A stretch of 5,279 nt of DNA. It comes from Myxococcales bacterium (GTDB lineage Bacteria > Myxococcota_A > Polyangia > Polyangiales > Houyiibacteriaceae). The notes under the pieces are model-generated. The model had not been told where the DNA came from. It saw only the letters and a list, made by a program, of their open reading frames with translations, and did not search any database. Shown one piece after another: positions 1 through 5,279 of this stretch. The position numbers and the translations under genes are program-made. The stretch lies in NCBI GenBank assembly GCA_020354595.1, contig CP070650.1:1455650-1460928 (forward strand), read 5' to 3'. The first letter of the stretch is position 1. Each line of letters opens with the position of its first letter.

Positions 1-841
1 AGGACCGAACCCACTCGAGCTCCCGCGCGATCTTTCGCTTGCGGGCACTGTCTTTCTTGTCTTCCTGGGCGAGCCTCTGCTCTTTGGCTTCGAGCCAGTG
101 TGAGTAGTTTCCCTTGAAAGGATGCGCCTCGCCGCGATCGAGCTCGAGAATCCAATCGACGATCTCGTCGAGGAAATAGCGGTCATGCGTGACGAGAATC
201 ACGCAGCCGGGATACTTCTGAAGATAACCCTGCAACCACGCGACCGACTCGGCATCCAGATGGTTCGTCGGCTCGTCGAGCAGCAACAGCTCGGGCTTTT
301 CGAGCAGCAACCGGCAGAGCGCGACGCGGCGCTTTTCGCCGCCCGACAACGACTTCGGGTCCGCATCGGCCGGCGGCAGCCGAAGCGCATCCATCGCGAT
401 CTCGAGCGTGCTCTCGAGGTTCCATCCGTCCACGGCATCGATCTGGTCCTGTAGCGCGCCTTGTTTGTCGAGCAGCTTCGCCATCTCGTCGTCGCTCATC
501 GGCTCGCCGAGCTTCATGCTGAGGTCGTTGAACTCGTCGAGGAGCGCGCGCACCGGCCCAACCCCCGCCTCGACGGCTTCTAACACCGTCTTCGCACCGC
601 CCAAATCCGGCTCCTGCGGCAGATAGCCGACCTTCGCGCCCGGACGAAGCCACGCCTCGCCGGTGAAGCTCTCGTCCTCGCCGGCCATGATCCGCAGAAG
701 TGACGACTTACCGGTGCCGTTGACGCCGATGACCCCTATCTTGGCATCTGGAAAAAACGACAGATAGAGGTCTTCGATGATCTTCTTGTCCGGGGGATGA
801 ACCTTCGTCACCCCCTTCATCGTGAAGATGAATTCCGCCAT
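1..841 (-). CDS. ettA: Energy-dependent translational throttle protein EttA (ABC-F ATPase), N-terminal 280 residues; C-terminal half lies beyond the window edge
   Basis: This is an ABC-F protein, a soluble tandem-ATPase that binds the ribosomal E site; E. coli EttA gates entry of the 70S initiation complex into elongation according to ATP/ADP level. The visible part covers the whole first nucleotide-binding domain. It has Walker A GVNGTGKSS (residues 39-47), the Q-loop region GYLPQEP (72-78), the ABC signature LSGGEKRR (165-172), Walker B LLLLDEPTNHLD (185-196) and the switch histidine in VTHDRYF (217-223). Residues about 90-138 are the inserted 'arm' typical of EttA, and the linker begins near 250 (NYSHWLEAKEQRLAQE). 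The start MAEFIFTMKGV matches EttA N-termini, and an in-frame stop lies two codons upstream. The family is about 555 residues long, so roughly half is missing. The ATG is 3 bp after the DUF2330 stop with no Shine-Dalgarno at normal spacing (AGGAG lies 19 nt upstream), which suggests translational coupling. The other ABC-F subfamilies (Uup, YheS) fit less well. The identification is very secure. Confidence 0.96.
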   Translation of the reverse strand, partial: MAEFIFTMKGVTKVHPPDKKIIEDLYLSFFPDAKIGVIGVNGTGKSSLLRIMAGEDESFTGEAWLRPGAKVGYLPQEPDLGGAKTVLEAVEAGVGPVRALLDEFNDLSMKLGEPMSDDEMAKLLDKQGALQDQIDAVDGWNLESTLEIAMDALRLPPADADPKSLSGGEKRRVALCRLLLEKPELLLLDEPTNHLDAESVAWLQGYLQKYPGCVILVTHDRYFLDEIVDWILELDRGEAHPFKGNYSHWLEAKEQRLAQEDKKDSARKRKIARELEWVRS

Positions 842-844
842 GAG

Positions 845-2440
845 CTATCGAGCCGTGCGTCTCCTGCGGAGCCCCATAGCAACGATGCCCAGCGCAATCC
901 AACCGAACGAGGCAGTTCTCGCGGGACTCACCGAGCAGCCTTCCGGCGTCGGTCCTTTACCCTCGGACTCGGGCTCGCCCTTCGGCGAGAGGTCCACCGT
1001 GCCTGCCTCGAGATCGAGCTCGGGGATGTCCGTTCGGATCAACCCCGGCAGCTGATTGGTCAGCGTCTTGCCGCTCGTCCCTTTGAGCGCGGTGTTGCCG
1101 GCGGCAAACGGCCGCGGCGTTGGACCGTCCGGCGGCCCACCCCACTGTCCGCGAACCGGGTTGTCGCAGGCGATCTCCCCTTGCCAGCGATGCAGGATCA
1201 CGTAGCGCCCTTGGAAGTTGTTGAAGCTCGATGCTTGCGCGCGCCGCTCCTGAAGGTCGCCGTTCCGATCGGGCATGCCCCGGCCGCCGACGATCGGGCC
1301 AGCCGCACGAAACACCAGATCCTCGCCAAGCCCGTCCTTTTCGTAGCGGTAGTGAAGGCGCGTCAACACGAAGCCCGAGGGTCGCCAGCGAGTTGGAGGT
1401 CGCCTTCGAGGCACGACGCCCGGAATGTCGGAGTAGGGATCCTTCTCGGCAGGCACGAGAACGTCGGCCCCGAGGGTCGCCAGCTCGTCAGGACGCAACG
1501 GGGGTTCCGGGCACGGATCGCAGGTCGTCGCGTCCCAGGAATATTCGGTCACCACTGCGCCCGGGTTCTTCTCGATCGTGCGCTCGAACAGGGCGTCGTA
1601 GAACGCGCCGAAGCTCTTGCGAACACTGTCGTCGACGCGAATGTTCGTCGGGATCGACGCGTTCTTGTAATTTGCAACCTCGTACCGCTGCTGCTTACCG
1701 AGCAGATGGACGATCAAATCCTGCTTGCCGGAGCTATTGAGGAGCCCGAGCCGAACGGGCAGCGTGAAAGTCGGCGCATCGTAGTGGAAGCGCAACGGCG
1801 AAAGCACCGCGCTCCCATTCTTGAACTTCACCTTCTTCGCATCCACCTTGGCAACGAAGAACTTCGTGTCCTGCTCGACGTAGGGCCGAAGCACCTTCTC
1901 CGCGCCCTTCGGAATGTTGTACTCGTTCTTGCGAAGCCACTTGTCGAGCCCTCCCGAGTCCTTGGCGCTCAGGATCACGATGTCGTACTCGGCGACCTTG
2001 AACTGCGCCTCGATCGTGACGCCGTAGTCCTCCTCGGCGTCGGCGGCCACGGACTTCCGAGCGGCGGACCGCGGGGCATTACCGGCCATCATCTCGTACG
2101 CGACCAACTGCCGACATGGGTCCTGCTCCCAGTACTCCACCAACCGTGGCGCTGCGAGCTTGTCGACCCGAGCGAAGATCTCGGGCGGCAACGTCTTCAC
2201 GTTGTCCTCCTGCAGCACGACCGGCACCGGCACGACCATCGCAAAGTCCTCCGGAGGCCCCTGGTAGTTGTTCTGCATCGACAAGACGGTTCGCGTGCCT
2301 TCGCGCATCATCACGACCATGGTCGCGTTGTTGTAGAGCGACGCGTCGGCGCCGCTGACGTAGAACCCACAAAACGCGCGCGACGTCGTGGGCCAAGCCA
2401 TGGCCGCGCACAAACCCAAAACAGCGATTGCTTGCTTCAT
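845..2440 (-). CDS. DUF2330 family exported protein with MYXO-CTERM-like C-terminal sorting tail (531 aa)
   Basis: This is an exported protein of unknown biochemical role. A Sec signal peptide (Lys3, hydrophobic 4-16, probable cleavage after Ser-Arg-Ala22) is followed directly by the family start FCGFYVSGADASLYN. The block typical of DUF2330 (Pfam PF10092) is clear: the TRTVLSMQNNYQGP stretch (49-62), EDFAMVVPVPV (64-74), APRLVEYWEQDPC (97-109), and later blocks LGEDLVFRAAGPIVGGRG (371-388) and NNFQGRYV (407-414). Cysteines at 24, 109, 307, 310 and 425 could pair as disulfides. A spacer rich in Pro, Gly and Glu (about 470-500) leads to Gly501-Cys502, a hydrophobic helix (about 511-523) and RRRR (525-528), like the MYXO-CTERM signal that directs surface sorting in myxobacteria. 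This form has one Cys rather than the usual pair. The start is supported by GAGGAG five bases upstream of the ATG. The gene ends 3 bp before ettA, in the same frame. I am confident of the family; substrate and function are unknown. Confidence 0.93.
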   Translation of the reverse strand: MKQAIAVLGLCAAMAWPTTSRAFCGFYVSGADASLYNNATMVVMMREGTRTVLSMQNNYQGPPEDFAMVVPVPVVLQEDNVKTLPPEIFARVDKLAAPRLVEYWEQDPCRQLVAYEMMAGNAPRSAARKSVAADAEEDYGVTIEAQFKVAEYDIVILSAKDSGGLDKWLRKNEYNIPKGAEKVLRPYVEQDTKFFVAKVDAKKVKFKNGSAVLSPLRFHYDAPTFTLPVRLGLLNSSGKQDLIVHLLGKQQRYEVANYKNASIPTNIRVDDSVRKSFGAFYDALFERTIEKNPGAVVTEYSWDATTCDPCPEPPLRPDELATLGADVLVPAEKDPYSDIPGVVPRRRPPTRWRPSGFVLTRLHYRYEKDGLGEDLVFRAAGPIVGGRGMPDRNGDLQERRAQASSFNNFQGRYVILHRWQGEIACDNPVRGQWGGPPDGPTPRPFAAGNTALKGTSGKTLTNQLPGLIRTDIPELDLEAGTVDLSPKGEPESEGKGPTPEGCSVSPARTASFGWIALGIVAMGLRRRRTAR

Positions 2441-2445
2441 TGATA

Positions 2446-2451
2446 CTCCTC
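2446..2451 (-). promoter_or_regulatory. Ribosome binding site of the DUF2330 gene
   Basis: On the minus strand GAGGAG stands five bases before the ATG at 2440. It is the only strong Shine-Dalgarno sequence seen among the leftward genes. It fixes the start that gives an intact signal peptide, and shows that this gene can be translated independently of the FKBP gene 126 bp upstream. Confidence 0.8.
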
Positions 2452-2491
2452 GGTTGCCTGGTAGACGCGCGAGGCCGCAGATTGGATCTAT

Positions 2492-2505
2492 GCTTTTCGA
2501 AAAGC
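2492..2505. repeat. Perfect 14-bp palindrome upstream of the DUF2330 gene; possible operator
   Basis: GCTTTTCGAAAAGC is its own reverse complement. It is AT-richer than the surrounding sequence and lies 51 bp upstream of the DUF2330 start codon, inside the 126-bp gap after the FKBP gene. The position would suit an operator of a dimeric regulator close to a promoter. As RNA it could form a 5-bp stem with a four-base loop, but no T-run follows on the minus strand, so an intrinsic terminator is unlikely. The sequence is certain; the function is a guess. Confidence 0.35.
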
Positions 2506-2538
2506 TTGGAATTGCGGGCTGTTCACCACCAGCTGGAC

Positions 2539-2558
2539 GTCGAGGCGATCGCGTCGAC
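2539..2558. repeat. Imperfect 20-bp palindrome just after the FKBP stop; possible terminator hairpin or binding site
   Basis: The arms GTCGA and TCGAC surround a palindromic GCGATCGC core, with one mismatched pair between arm and core on each side. It begins 8 bp past the FKBP stop codon on the minus strand, where a transcription terminator would be expected. No T-tract follows, and a self-complementary core makes a poor hairpin loop. It is therefore a weak terminator candidate and may just be GC-rich sequence. Confidence 0.25.
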
Positions 2559-2566
2559 TCCCGCCC

Positions 2567-3523
2567 CTATTTCTTGATGTCGAGAAGCTCGACGTCGAAT
2601 ACCAGCATGCCCGCGGGACGCCCGGGACGACCCTGATAGGCGAGGTTCTCGGGGATCCACAGCCGACGCTTCTCACCAACGACCATGAGCTGCAAGCCCT
2701 CGGTCCAACCCGCAATCACTTGATTCAGGCCGAACGTAGCGGGCGAGCCGCGCACGATCGAGCTATCGAACATCTTTCCGTCGGTCGTCCAACCCGAGTA
2801 GTCAACCGTGACCACACTCGTCGCAGTTGGATGCTCCTTGCCGGTGCCCTTCTTCAACACGCGCGAGCCGAGACCCGTCTTGGTCTTCTTGGCGTTCTTT
2901 GGAATCTTTGCGACGTCCTTGGGCGTCTCGGGAGGCTTCGGGGCCTCCTTGAAGCTGATCAGCTCGACGTCGAACACCAACATCCCTCGGGGCGGACCAA
3001 ACGCACCGTGCGGGTCGTTCGGCTTCGGCTCACCGTACGCGAGCTCGCCCGGGATCCAGAAGCGGCGCTTCTCGCCGTCGACCATCAACTGAACGCCCTC
3101 GGTCCAGCCCTTGATGACTCGGTTGAGCGGAAACTCGGCGGGCTTGCCACGCCTGGTCGAGCTGTCGAACATCTTCCCGTCGGTCGTCCAACCTGTGTAG
3201 TTCACTGTGACGATGTCCCACTCCTTCGGATGCTTGTCGCCTGTGCCTTCCTGCAAGACGGTCCACGCGAGACCCGAAGCGCTCTTCTCGGCGTTCTCGG
3301 GCGGCGCTGCGACGTCCGGCGGCGCGGGAATGTCCGTCGGTTGGGCGGCCTGCGCGGCGGCCTCCTGCGTAGCACTTTCCTCGGGCTTGGCTTCGGCTTC
3401 TTCAGCCGGTGCCTCGGCCTCGGTCGCGGCTTCACCCTCGCTCGGTTCGGGTGAGCTGCTCTTGCAGGCGGTCAATGCGGCGCCCAGCACCACACAACAA
3501 AGAAGTGTCCAGATGATTTTCAT
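2567..3523 (-). CDS. Lipoprotein with two tandem FKBP-type peptidyl-prolyl cis-trans isomerase domains (318 aa)
   Basis: This is predicted to speed cis-trans isomerisation of prolyl bonds in exported proteins while anchored by lipid to the envelope. The N-terminus has a lipoprotein signal peptide with lipobox LTAC (lipidated Cys20; Lys21 follows). Residues 23-80 are a low-complexity Ala/Glu/Pro linker. FKBP domain 1 spans about 83-192 and domain 2 about 216-317. By alignment to FKBP12, ligand-pocket residues are present in both: Tyr109/242, Phe119-Asp120/Phe252-Asp253, Val136-Ile137/Val269-Ile270, Trp140/273, Tyr163/296 and Phe184/309. Domain 2 has a shortened loop after Tyr296. Domains and linker repeat with a period of 133 residues, showing an internal duplication. 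The start is supported by the intact signal peptide, though there is no obvious Shine-Dalgarno. The start lies 32 bp after the fxsA stop, so cotranscription with fxsA is likely. Trigger-factor or SlyD-type folds are not supported. The clients are unknown. Confidence 0.95.
   Translation of the reverse strand: MKIIWTLLCCVVLGAALTACKSSSPEPSEGEAATEAEAPAEEAEAKPEESATQEAAAQAAQPTDIPAPPDVAAPPENAEKSASGLAWTVLQEGTGDKHPKEWDIVTVNYTGWTTDGKMFDSSTRRGKPAEFPLNRVIKGWTEGVQLMVDGEKRRFWIPGELAYGEPKPNDPHGAFGPPRGMLVFDVELISFKEAPKPPETPKDVAKIPKNAKKTKTGLGSRVLKKGTGKEHPTATSVVTVDYSGWTTDGKMFDSSIVRGSPATFGLNQVIAGWTEGLQLMVVGEKRRLWIPENLAYQGRPGRPAGMLVFDVELLDIKK
2758..2794 (-). repeat. Copy 2 of a 37-bp near-identical repeat inside the FKBP gene (domain 2)
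   Basis: This stretch encodes GWTTDGKMFDSS of FKBP domain 2. It matches the copy at 3157-3193 at 35 of 37 positions. The two differences (GGA/GGG and GAT/GAC) are both silent. The copies lie 399 bp (133 codons) apart in the same orientation. Confidence 0.85.
3157..3193 (-). repeat. Copy 1 of a 37-bp near-identical repeat inside the FKBP gene (domain 1)
   Basis: This stretch encodes GWTTDGKMFDSS of FKBP domain 1 and is the partner of 2758-2794. The rest of the two domains has diverged much further at the protein level, so this core stands out. Confidence 0.85.
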
Positions 3524-3555
3524 GCGGGCGTGTTAGCCGACCGCGCGTCCTCTGT

Positions 3556-4056
3556 CTACTTCTCAAGCTGTCGCGATGCGTCCGATTTGTCGACCGCCTC
3601 GACCACCTCGACGACTTCGCCTTCGACATCGATCACGCCCGGGCCTCCGCGAGGGCCGCCATTGTAACCCGGCGCATACACTTGTACGCGACCTTGGGCG
3701 ATTTGCTGCTCGAACCAACGGCGAACCCCACCCGCGATGATCCGGCGCGTTGGCGGCATGACCATGGAAAGGCCGGCGATGTCGGTCAGGATTCCCGGTG
3801 TGATCAGCAACACGCCGCCGATGAAGATCAGAAAGCCATCGATGACACCGTCTTTTGGAATCTTCTGGCGCGCCATGGCCTCCTGCCAGCGCCGGATGAC
3901 GCGTGCCCCTTCGAGGCGCGCGAACCAAGCGCCGAGGGCGCCGGTCACGAGCACGAGCGCGATCGTCGGCACCGGCCCCAACATGCGTCCGATGGCGATC
4001 AGCAGATAGAGCTCGATGAGCGGAACGACGGTGAATAGCAGGAAAAGACGGCCCAC
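3556..4056 (-). CDS. fxsA: FxsA family inner-membrane protein (166 aa)
   Basis: FxsA is a small cytoplasmic-membrane protein whose overproduction in E. coli relieves F-plasmid exclusion of phage T7; its normal job is unknown. The family pattern is clear: LIELYLLIAIG (13-23), PTIALVLVTGALGAWFARLEG (30-50), a cytoplasmic amphipathic stretch, DGFLIFIGGVLLITPGILTD (73-92) with the conserved TPGxLTD, then PPTRR (101-105). Hydrophobic segments lie at about 4-23, 28-47 and 74-100. A Gly-rich stretch (130-140) leads to an acidic Val/Glu tail (141-155), common in the family. Length is close to E. coli FxsA (158). The start is GTG: the only upstream in-frame codons are three sense codons before a TAG, and a weak TTAGG lies eight bases upstream. 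It is probably first in the leftward transcription unit, followed by the FKBP gene after 32 bp, and is divergent from the DUF368 gene. Confidence 0.94.
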   Translation of the reverse strand: MGRLFLLFTVVPLIELYLLIAIGRMLGPVPTIALVLVTGALGAWFARLEGARVIRRWQEAMARQKIPKDGVIDGFLIFIGGVLLITPGILTDIAGLSMVMPPTRRIIAGGVRRWFEQQIAQGRVQVYAPGYNGGPRGGPGVIDVEGEVVEVVEAVDKSDASRQLEK

Positions 4057-4140
4057 GGGATGAACCTAAGTCCGTTGTCGGGGCCGCGCTACCCACCGGT
4101 TTGTTTGGCGCGACCTGTGTTCTGCCGTAAACCCGGCGCG
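4057..4140. promoter_or_regulatory. Divergent intergenic region between fxsA and the DUF368 gene; must hold both promoters if 4141 is the start
   Basis: These 84 bp separate the GTG of fxsA from the most likely ATG of the DUF368 gene, so promoters for both directions are expected here or within the gene ends. I see no convincing sigma-70 hexamers in either direction. A CCGGTTT / AAACCCGG pair (about 4096-4102 and 4129-4136, with one bulged base) could be a loose inverted repeat. The location follows from gene arrangement, not from a recognised motif. Confidence 0.4.
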
Positions 4141-5130
4141 ATGGATACCCGGGCCGAAGCGCCGATGAACCCCAAATGGGGGCTCCGCTGTGTATTGGGA
4201 GGCGCCCTGATGGGCCTCGCGAACCTCGTGCCGGGTATCAGCGGCGGCACGATGCTCCTGGCGGCGGGAATCTACCCGCGTTTCATCGAGGCGCTCGCGG
4301 ACTTGAGCGCGCTTCGGTTTCGCAAGGGCTCGGCGTTCGTTCTCGGCCTGGTTGGCGTTGCGGCCGCGGCGGCAATCCTACTCGGCGCGGGCCCGGTCAA
4401 AGATGCGGTCGTCGAACATCGGTGGGCGATGTACAGCATCTTCATCGGGCTCACCCTCGGCGGCGTGCCGGTGCTCTGGCACATGGCGCGACCAGCAACG
4501 AGCGGGTTCTGGGCCGGGGTGGTCGCCGGCCTGATCGTCATGGCGGGCTTGGCGTGGCTTCAGGTCTACGGCGCGAGCGCAGGTACGAATCGCGAAGGGA
4601 TGGCGATGATGTTCGTCGCAGGCGTCGCAGGCGCCAGCGCGATGATTCTCCCAGGTGTGAGCGGCGGTTACCTGTTGCTCGTATTGGGAGTCTACGTGCC
4701 GGTGTTGAGCGCCATCGACGCGCTGAAGGAAGCACTCCGAGCGGGAGACCTGGCGAGCGCAACCGACCCGATCGTGGCGGTCGTGCTCCCGGTGGGCGTC
4801 GGCGTCGGCATCGGCATTCTAGTGGTGAGCAATCTGATCCGAATCGTGCTCGAACGGTACGAGCAACCCACGCTCGGCGTGTTGATGGGTCTGCTCGTCG
4901 GGGCGGTCTTCGGCCTCTGGCCCTTCCAGGAGGGTGTCCCGCCCAAGGTCGGCGAGATGTTCAAGGGTCAGGTGTTGACGGCCGAACGGTTAGCCGAGCT
5001 CACGCCCGACAAATACCCGACGGAGATCTACACGCCAACGTTCACCGGGGTCATGATGGCCGTGGGATTGGTGGGGGTGGGATACATGGTGACGACGCTG
5101 GTGGCCCGAGTGGGTGGTGCGAAGGCATAG
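4141..5130 (+). CDS. popT: DUF368 family membrane protein, probable undecaprenyl-phosphate transporter (PopT type, 329 aa)
   Basis: This polytopic inner-membrane protein belongs to DUF368. Members in Gram-positive and Gram-negative bacteria have been identified as transporters that return undecaprenyl phosphate, the lipid carrier for peptidoglycan and other surface polymers, to the cytoplasmic face. The hallmark is an internal two-fold repeat, seen here as NLVPGISGGTMLLAAGIY (28-45) and MILPGVSGGYLLLVLGVY (168-185), each a likely re-entrant PGxSGG hairpin. Other hydrophobic segments lie at about 64-84, 97-114, 123-143, 153-167, 210-236, 245-261 and 302-322. A polar loop (262-299) precedes the last helix. 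An in-frame ATG at 4060 would add 27 non-hydrophobic residues and start 3 bp from the fxsA start, so 4141 is preferred; ATG 4165 is also possible. None of the starts has a clear ribosome binding site. The family call is secure; the substrate is transferred from characterised relatives. Confidence 0.92.
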   Translation: MDTRAEAPMNPKWGLRCVLGGALMGLANLVPGISGGTMLLAAGIYPRFIEALADLSALRFRKGSAFVLGLVGVAAAAAILLGAGPVKDAVVEHRWAMYSIFIGLTLGGVPVLWHMARPATSGFWAGVVAGLIVMAGLAWLQVYGASAGTNREGMAMMFVAGVAGASAMILPGVSGGYLLLVLGVYVPVLSAIDALKEALRAGDLASATDPIVAVVLPVGVGVGIGILVVSNLIRIVLERYEQPTLGVLMGLLVGAVFGLWPFQEGVPPKVGEMFKGQVLTAERLAELTPDKYPTEIYTPTFTGVMMAVGLVGVGYMVTTLVARVGGAKA

Positions 5131-5152
5131 ACCCTCAGATCCCAGCTATCCA

Positions 5153-5279
5153 CTATGCGTAGAGTGCTTCAATCTTGTCCCTGTACCGCTCTTGTACGAC
5201 CCGCCGCTTCAGCTTGAGGGTCGGGGTGAGCATGCCGTTTTCCGTGGTGAAGTCCTCGTCGCCAATGAAGATCTTCCGC
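5153..5279 (-). CDS. Long-chain acyl-CoA synthetase (AMP-forming), C-terminal 41 residues only
   Basis: This is the end of an adenylate-forming enzyme that activates long-chain fatty acids to acyl-CoA via acyl-AMP. The visible residues include IFIGDEDFTTENGMLTPTLK and LKRRVVQERYRDKIEALYA before a TAG stop. The pattern FTxENGxLTPTLKLKRR is the C-terminal signature of long-chain acyl-CoA synthetases (FadD15/ACSL-like); a lysine of the TLKLKR stretch is expected to be the adenylation lysine. The N-terminal some 550 residues, including the AMP-binding P-loop, lie beyond the right edge. It is convergent with the DUF368 gene, with 22 bp between the stops and no separate terminator visible. It could serve fatty-acid uptake, lipid remodelling or polyketide starter activation; the fragment cannot tell. 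Confidence 0.88.
   Translation of the reverse strand, partial: RKIFIGDEDFTTENGMLTPTLKLKRRVVQERYRDKIEALYA

Noticed and set aside
797..2443. A 548-codon open frame on the plus strand, longer than the DUF2330 gene it covers
   Set aside because: It lies wholly antisense to the well-supported DUF2330 gene and the ettA start. Its product is rich in Arg, His and Val with no recognisable domain or signal, as expected from GC-rich codon bias on the other strand.
2720..3454. A 244-codon plus-strand open frame across the FKBP gene
   Set aside because: It is antisense to the two conserved FKBP domains, and its repeated segments simply mirror the FKBP duplication.
4060..4140. Upstream ATG at 4060 as the start of the DUF368 gene
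   Set aside because: It would begin 3 bp from the divergent fxsA start, leave no promoter space and add a non-conserved polar stretch; the conserved protein begins shortly after 4141.
5125..5158. Inverted repeat GCATAG ... CTATGC between the convergent genes, considered as a bidirectional terminator
   Set aside because: It arises because both convergent genes end in an Ala codon plus stop (GCA TAG). Six pairs with a 22-base loop and no T-tract make a poor terminator.
4176..5162. A 328-codon open frame overlapping the DUF368 gene in another plus-strand frame
   Set aside because: Its product is Arg/Gly-rich and domain-free, and the overlapping frame encodes a clear membrane protein with two PGxSGG repeats.
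1..5279. Search for a novel defence, mobile or RNA-based system
   Set aside because: All long stretches are explained by ordinary chromosomal genes; there are no non-coding regions over 130 bp, no arrays, and no transposase, integrase or toxin-antitoxin signatures.

Overview
The window is GC-rich and densely coded, and looks like core chromosome of a member of the Myxococcota (former Deltaproteobacteria). The evidence is a secreted DUF2330 protein with a MYXO-CTERM-like tail (Cys, hydrophobic helix, Arg cluster), a tandem-FKBP lipoprotein with an Ala/Glu/Pro-rich linker, and high-GC codon use throughout. I cannot place it below phylum. I see no insertion sequence, integrase, tRNA, rRNA, CRISPR array or phage gene.

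Layout: four genes read leftwards, in transcription order fxsA (4056-3556), tandem-FKBP lipoprotein (3523-2567), DUF2330 protein (2440-845) and ettA (841 to beyond position 1). The fxsA-FKBP gap is 32 bp and the DUF2330-ettA gap is 3 bp, so each pair is probably cotranscribed. The 126-bp gap between the FKBP gene and the DUF2330 gene is the longest non-coding stretch on this strand. It holds two palindromes and a good ribosome binding site, so transcription may end and restart there. A DUF368/PopT-type membrane protein gene reads rightwards (4141-5130), divergent from fxsA across an 84-bp intergenic region. At the right edge the 3' end of a leftward long-chain acyl-CoA synthetase gene (5279-5153) converges on it, with 22 bp between the stop codons.

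Function: most genes concern the cell envelope. They are an inner-membrane FxsA protein, a lipid-anchored peptidyl-prolyl isomerase that may help fold exported proteins, an exported and probably surface-sorted DUF2330 protein, a probable undecaprenyl-phosphate recycling transporter, and a fatty-acid activating enzyme. EttA is a ribosome-bound ABC-F ATPase and is the exception. Shared purpose is inferred only from neighbourhood.

I found no convincing new system. The points most worth a second look are the 133-residue internal duplication of the FKBP gene with a nearly identical DNA core, the single-Cys MYXO-CTERM-like tail, the use of TAG at all five visible stop codons, and the in-frame TAG-CTC-ATG junction between the DUF2330 gene and ettA.
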